Positions 60,422-64,000 of a stretch of 64,000 nucleotides of DNA are shown one piece after another; position 1 is the stretch's first letter, and each line of letters starts with the position of its first letter. The position numbers and the translations under genes are program-made. Source of the DNA: Oxalobacteraceae bacterium CAVE-383 (GTDB taxonomy: Bacteria > Pseudomonadota > Gammaproteobacteria > Burkholderiales > Burkholderiaceae_D). The notes under the pieces were generated by a model. It was not told the origin of the DNA, made no database searches, and was given only the letters and a program-made list of their open reading frames with translations. The DNA lies in assembly GCA_004134995.1 (NCBI GenBank), contig REGP01000003.1:248001-312000 (forward strand), given 5' to 3'.

Positions 60422-60457
60422 TTATCCACAGATTTTGTGATCAAGTGTGTTGATAAC
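60422..60457. other. Pair of DnaA-box-like sites in inverted orientation
   Basis: TTATCCACA (60422-60430) is a perfect DnaA box. TGTTGATAA (60448-60456), read on the minus strand, is TTATCAACA, one base from consensus. Together they make a 10-bp dyad (9 of 10 matching) between minC and the chorismate-lyase-like gene. It is not an origin by context; a DnaA-titration or DnaA-regulated site is possible. Confidence 0.5.
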
Positions 60458-60535
60458 CTTGGGGATTTCGTCGTAAGTAATTGATACTAATCATTTTTAC
60501 TTTAGGCGTGAATAAGTGGAGCAAACCGCCAATAC

Positions 60536-60637
60536 CGTTCAGTAAAGGGGCGCCAGGCAAGGGCGCACGCCTCCTCCTCTCGGCTTCAAACGTTCGTCGA
60601 AGCCGCGCCCCCTTGCCTGGCGCCCCTTTACTGAACG
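60536..60637. repeat. Hairpin element with a different core (variant)
   Basis: Arms 60536-60566 and 60605-60637 are reverse complements over about 31 bp with a small indel. The 38-nt core differs from the other elements but is also pyrimidine-rich on the plus strand and has an inner hairpin (CGGCTTC/GAAGCCG). It ends 10 bases before the stop codon of the chorismate-lyase-like gene. Confidence 0.85.
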
Positions 60638-60647
60638 AACCGGTCAT

Positions 60648-61403
60648 TCAGCGCGCCGGCGCCGGAAACGCCAGCAAGCCCTTCTGGTAGGTTTCGATCA
60701 CTTCGGCGATCGGCCGCAGATCCTGGCCGAACACCAGCGCGCGATGTTCGAACAGCGCGGCCGGCAGCGTCAGCCTGGCCGTGCCCGACACCGCCCGCCG
60801 GCCGGCATTGGGCCGTTGCCGCGCCGGCAGCATCTCCCATAGCGGGGGCAGCGGCGACCACAGCAGTTTGGCGGCGTAGGTGCGGCGGAACGGCTTCAGA
60901 CCCAGCACTGCCTTGCCGAACGGCGTGTCGGTGGTGTCGAGCAGCCGGTTCATCTCATCGCTCAGCCGCGACGGCACGTACCAGTTGTCGGCTTCGGACA
61001 GCACCAGGCCGCCGCACGACAATTGCACGCGCCGATACCTGACCGGCTCGTCCGGGCCGATCTGCAGGCGCTGGCGCTGCTCGTCGGTCGGCGCCTTGTC
61101 GACGCCGTGCAGCAGTGTCGCGACCACCACGGGGTCGGCTGCCAGCCGGTGTTCGCGGCACCATTTTTCGAGGGTCAGAGTGGCGCTGCTGCTGCCGAGG
61201 ATTTCGGCATTGGCGGTCTGGATCAGCGCCTGCGCCTGCAGCCGGGAGAGATACGTGTCGGGCCAGTCCGGCGTATTGCGCGCCTGCGCGTTCATCGAGG
61301 CCATGGCGGCCAGCGCGCTCAGCAGCGAAGCGCCCAGCACGGACATCACGCGCCGCGGCAGTGTCGGCAGCAGCCGGCAGGAAGGGGTGGCGGTGGAATG
61401 CAT
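60648..61403 (-). CDS. Exported chorismate-lyase-like protein
   Basis: 251 residues from the ATG at 61403, which has AGGAGA 7 bases upstream. The body (about 85-245) resembles chorismate lyase/UTRA-fold proteins: PVRYRRVQLSCGG, LSEADNWYVPSRLS, TTDTPFGKAVLGLKPFRR and the C-terminal FEHRALVFGQDLRPIAEVIETY. Unusually, it begins with a signal-peptide-like segment (RRVMSVLGASLLSALAAMASMNAQA), so it is probably periplasmic, whereas UbiC works in the cytoplasm. It is divergent from the CorC gene. A role in ubiquinone synthesis is therefore doubtful. Confidence 0.8.
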   Translation of the reverse strand: MHSTATPSCRLLPTLPRRVMSVLGASLLSALAAMASMNAQARNTPDWPDTYLSRLQAQALIQTANAEILGSSSATLTLEKWCREHRLAADPVVVATLLHGVDKAPTDEQRQRLQIGPDEPVRYRRVQLSCGGLVLSEADNWYVPSRLSDEMNRLLDTTDTPFGKAVLGLKPFRRTYAAKLLWSPLPPLWEMLPARQRPNAGRRAVSGTARLTLPAALFEHRALVFGQDLRPIAEVIETYQKGLLAFPAPAR

Positions 61404-61550
61404 GCGGTCTCCTGAAAAAACGAGGAATGAGTGTAACAAAAAAAGACAAATCTCCGGAACCGGCGCGCAAATCCGGGTTCTGTCTCTGATACCAGTACAA
61501 TAACTGCTTTCAACAACCGGATTGCCGGGATAACCGGGCGATCTTTCCTA

Positions 61551-62873
61551 GTGGACATATTTATTATCTTGGGGCTGATTTTGGTAAATGGCATCTTTGC
61601 CATGTCCGAAATCGCGATCGTGACATCCAAGCGGATTCGTTTGCAAAAACTGGCCGAGAACGGCAGCAGGGGCGCGCGGGCCGCGCTGGACCTCTCCGAA
61701 AGCCCCAGCCGCTTCCTTTCCACCATTCAGGTGGGCATTACCCTCATCGGCATTTTCAACGGTGCGTTCGGCGAAGCCTCGCTGGTGGCGGCGCTGACGC
61801 CGCAGATGGCGACCATCCAGGCCATCAGCCCCTATGCGCGTGAAATTTCGCTGGCCATCGTGGTGGTGGGCATTACCTTCGCTTCGCTGATCCTGGGCGA
61901 GCTGGTGCCGAAACGGGTCGCCATGCAATATCCGGAAACGGTTGCCTCGCTGATTTCGCCGCTGATGCTGCTGCTGTCCAAGCTGATGGGGCCGTTCGTC
62001 AAGATACTGACCGCTAGCACCGAATTCATCCTGCGCATATTGGGGCTGCATCACAAGAAGGACGATTCGGTGACCGAAGAGGAAATCGCCGGGCTGTTCC
62101 GCGAGGGCACCGACGCCGGCCTGTTCGAAAAGACCGAGCACGATATCGTCTCGCGCGCGCTGCGGCTGGACGACCAGCGCGTGGCGGCCCTGATGACGCC
62201 GCGCATGGATGTGCATTTCATCGATATCGAAGACAGCATCGAGGTCAATCTGGCCAAGATCGCCGACAGTTCGTATAACCGCTTCCCGGTCTGCAAGGGC
62301 GATATTTCGCACATCATCGGGATCGTGCATGCCGGCATGCTGTTCGAGCAGACCATCCGCAGCCGTTCGATTTCCACCATCGACATCGCCGCGGCGACCC
62401 GGCCGCCGCTGTTCGTGCCGGAAACCATCAGCGCGATGCAATTGCTGGAAACGCTCAAGAAGAATCGCGCCGAGCTGGCGCTGGTGATCGACGAATACGG
62501 CGAAATCGAAGGCATCGTGACCTTGAGCGATGTGCTGGGCGCGCTGGTCGGCGATGTGTCGGTGATCAATGAGGATTACGAGGACGATGTGGTGCGGCGC
62601 GAAGACGGTTCGTGGCTGATCGACGGCGGCGTGACCTTCGATCGTTTCCGCGAGCTGCTGAACACCCAGGTGCGCTTCCCGGAGGAAACCTCGGGCACGT
62701 ATCACACGCTGGCCGGATTCGTGATGACCTTCCTTGGCCATATTCCGCAGATATCGGAACACTTCGAGTGGGAAGGCTTCCGCATCGAGGTGGTCGACAT
62801 GGACCGCAACCGGATCGACCGGCTGCTGGTCACCGCGCTGGAAGAGAAGCCGGCGGAGGATGAGCTGGACTGA
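61551..62873 (+). CDS. Hemolysin/CorC family membrane protein with CBS domains
   Basis: 440 residues from the GTG at 61551. N-terminal CNNM (DUF21) membrane domain with three or four helices (about 1-175; FIILGLILVNGIFAMSEIAI, ILGELVPKRVAMQYPE), two CBS domains (about 205-330; MTPRMDVHFIDIEDSIE, ELALVIDEYGEIEGIVTLSD), and a C-terminal CorC/HlyC domain (about 350-435; SWLIDGGVTFDRFREL, LAGFVMTFLGHIP). The family takes part in magnesium or other cation efflux. Hairpin element 6 follows. Confidence 0.93.
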   Translation: MDIFIILGLILVNGIFAMSEIAIVTSKRIRLQKLAENGSRGARAALDLSESPSRFLSTIQVGITLIGIFNGAFGEASLVAALTPQMATIQAISPYAREISLAIVVVGITFASLILGELVPKRVAMQYPETVASLISPLMLLLSKLMGPFVKILTASTEFILRILGLHHKKDDSVTEEEIAGLFREGTDAGLFEKTEHDIVSRALRLDDQRVAALMTPRMDVHFIDIEDSIEVNLAKIADSSYNRFPVCKGDISHIIGIVHAGMLFEQTIRSRSISTIDIAAATRPPLFVPETISAMQLLETLKKNRAELALVIDEYGEIEGIVTLSDVLGALVGDVSVINEDYEDDVVRREDGSWLIDGGVTFDRFRELLNTQVRFPEETSGTYHTLAGFVMTFLGHIPQISEHFEWEGFRIEVVDMDRNRIDRLLVTALEEKPAEDELD

Positions 62874-62904
62874 TTGTGGCCACTGTTTGTTGGTGCTGAT
62901 TGAC

Positions 62905-63051
62905 GCCGTCAGTCAAGGCGGCGTCAGCCAAGGGGCGAAGGGGTGTTGTACTTCGTTCGTGTCCTCCGGGGGCCTGCGGCCCCCTCCCCCTTTACCTCAC
63001 TGCGCACAACACCCCTTCGCCCCTTGGCCGCCGCCGCCTTGACTGAACGGC
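62905..63051. repeat. Long-stem hairpin element, copy 6
   Basis: Arms 62905-62949 and 63006-63051 pair over about 45 bp with one indel and two differences, the longest stem of the family. In the core the inner hairpin reads GGGGGCC-TGC-GGCCCCC, with matched changes on both sides relative to the other copies. It lies between the convergent CorC and isochorismatase-like genes. Confidence 0.9.
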
Positions 63052-63059
63052 GTGCGGGG

Positions 63060-63761
63060 CTATTTGAACGTGATCAGGTCGCTGCGGCTCAGCGTCGCCT
63101 TTTTATCGGCCAGCGGGGTGTTGTCCGAATTATAGAATCCGGGCTGGTTCAGCAACTGATAACGCGCCAGCACGGTATTGATCGCCTTCGGGCTGGACAG
63201 TCCGTCTTCCGCGATCACGGAAGTGAATCCCCTGGTATTGGCATGGAACGACGTGTACATCACCGCGCCGTTGGCCGCGCTGCCGACCACCACCACGGTG
63301 GCAATCTTGCGCTTCTTCAGTTGTTCTTCCAGATCGGTGCCGACGAATTTGTTGGCGCGCGCCACGACCACCGGCTCGCCGCTGCGCGGCGCGACTTCGG
63401 CCAGCGTGGGGATGGCGCCGTCGGCATTGGCGGTGCTCGAATACAGGACCGGGACCTTGGCGGCGCGGGCCTTGTTAAGCAGCGCGGAGATGGCCGGCAG
63501 GGTGGCGGTGCATGCGGGATTCGGGCGGCATACCACGTCGTTGATATCGAGGATCAGCAGGGCGGTGCTGCCGGCGTCGAGCGTGACGGGAACCGGCGCG
63601 GGAATGGCCGGCAGGGTGTTGGCCGATTGCATGGCCGCCGGGTCGCCGGCGCAGGCGCTCAAGCTTAGCGCCATGGCGGCGGCCAGTCCGGCCGGCGCAA
63701 ATGCGCGGGCCCGCTGCATGATGGTTTGGGCTTTCTGCTGCACAGTAGTGCTCTTGTTCAT
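63060..63761 (-). CDS. Isochorismatase-fold lipoprotein lacking the catalytic cysteine
   Basis: 233 residues with a long signal peptide and lipobox ALSLSACAGD (lipidated Cys about 37). The isochorismatase/cysteine-hydrolase fold is evident: TALLILDINDVVCRP with the catalytic Asp, ARANKFVGTDLEEQL with the Lys, and VVVVGSAANGAVMYTSF, where the nucleophilic Cys of the family is replaced by Ala. It probably lacks classic hydrolase activity and may act as a binding or structural protein in the envelope. Its start overlaps the next gene's stop by 4 nt. Confidence 0.85.
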   Translation of the reverse strand: MNKSTTVQQKAQTIMQRARAFAPAGLAAAMALSLSACAGDPAAMQSANTLPAIPAPVPVTLDAGSTALLILDINDVVCRPNPACTATLPAISALLNKARAAKVPVLYSSTANADGAIPTLAEVAPRSGEPVVVARANKFVGTDLEEQLKKRKIATVVVVGSAANGAVMYTSFHANTRGFTSVIAEDGLSSPKAINTVLARYQLLNQPGFYNSDNTPLADKKATLSRSDLITFK

Positions 63762-64000
63762 GTTCTTGCCTCTTGGTTAAGATGCCGGTATTGGCGCGTT
63801 TCAAGCCGTTCGGCCAATGCGCCGAACAGTAATCCGATGGTGCTCCACATGATGGCCTGCATGCCGATGGCCGCCATGCGGAATTTCCACAATAGCGCCG
63901 CCGGGAACGCCGCCGGCACTTCATTGATTGCCGGCAGCGCGATCTGCACCGCCGCTATGATAGCCACAAATATGCCGGCGGCGAGAATCGAGCCGTTCCA
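63758..64000 (-). CDS. CbtA-like predicted cobalt transporter subunit, C-terminal part
   Basis: Only the last 80 codons are in the window; the gene continues past 64000. Two hydrophobic segments are seen (GIFVAIIAAVQIALP; AIGMQAIMWSTIGLLFGAL) separated by NEVPAAFPAALLWKFRMA. The NEVP...FPA..LW.FR...Q..LW...GL.FG pattern is that of the CbtA family as I remember it, a membrane protein tied to cobalt uptake and cobalamin genes. A neighbouring CbtB would support this but lies outside the window. Confidence 0.6.
   Translation of the reverse strand, partial: WNGSILAAGIFVAIIAAVQIALPAINEVPAAFPAALLWKFRMAAIGMQAIMWSTIGLLFGALAERLETRQYRHLNQEART

Noticed and set aside
60422-60457. A replication origin
   Set aside because: Only two DnaA-like sites, no AT-rich unwinding region, and neither dnaA, dnaN nor rpmH nearby.

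Overview
The window looks like chromosomal DNA of a GC-rich betaproteobacterium, most likely a member of Oxalobacteraceae (Burkholderiales). This is inferred from the gene order fur / bamE-dapB-exbB-exbD / leuS-lptE-holA-proA, from the block hemA-prfA-dsbB-prmC, and from minCDE. It is not based on a database match. No rRNA, tRNA, insertion sequence, prophage or CRISPR array was seen.

Layout. 0.2-10.5 kb: a CheB/CheR-PAS-histidine kinase-receiver hybrid, a trehalase, a LysM/LytM lipoprotein lacking metal ligands, the glutamate symporter GltS, an XRE-type repressor with a perfect palindrome over its start codon, a Lys/Ala/Pro-rich histone H1-like protein and a small secreted protein. 10.7-23.5 kb: a four-gene accessory cluster of exported proteins built from Ig-like, DUF11-like and SdrD/Cna-B-like modules, ending in a 2197-residue protein with a predicted C-terminal outer-membrane barrel; this is the best candidate for an undescribed cell-surface system. 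23.5-34.5 kb: a continuous minus-strand operon urtABCDE-ureDABCEFG (urea ABC uptake plus urease with its maturation proteins) behind an excellent sigma-54 promoter, so urea import, hydrolysis and nickel-centre assembly are probably induced together under nitrogen limitation. 34.9-51.8 kb: mostly housekeeping genes (rlmL-like, hemJ, proA, holA, lptE, leuS, exbBD, dapB, bamE, fur, hrcA, nadK, recN, hemH). 52.0-53.5 kb: a Ser-rich orphan ORF of less GC-rich composition, possibly a secreted effector. 53.6-64 kb: prmC, dsbB, prfA, hemA, an orphan response regulator downstream of minCDE, an exported chorismate-lyase-like protein, a CorC-type CBS protein, a degenerate isochorismatase lipoprotein and a truncated CbtA-like gene.

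Structure not explained by genes. (1) Six intergenic elements share an almost constant core of about 56 nt, always in the same orientation. Each is enclosed by a long inverted repeat (23-46 bp) whose sequence is different at every locus; a seventh element has the same architecture with another core. They sit next to stop codons. (2) Short tandem repeats (7-12 bp units, 3-5 copies) recur in spacers between co-directional minus-strand genes. (3) A 12-bp-arm hairpin motif recurs, once complete and once partial.
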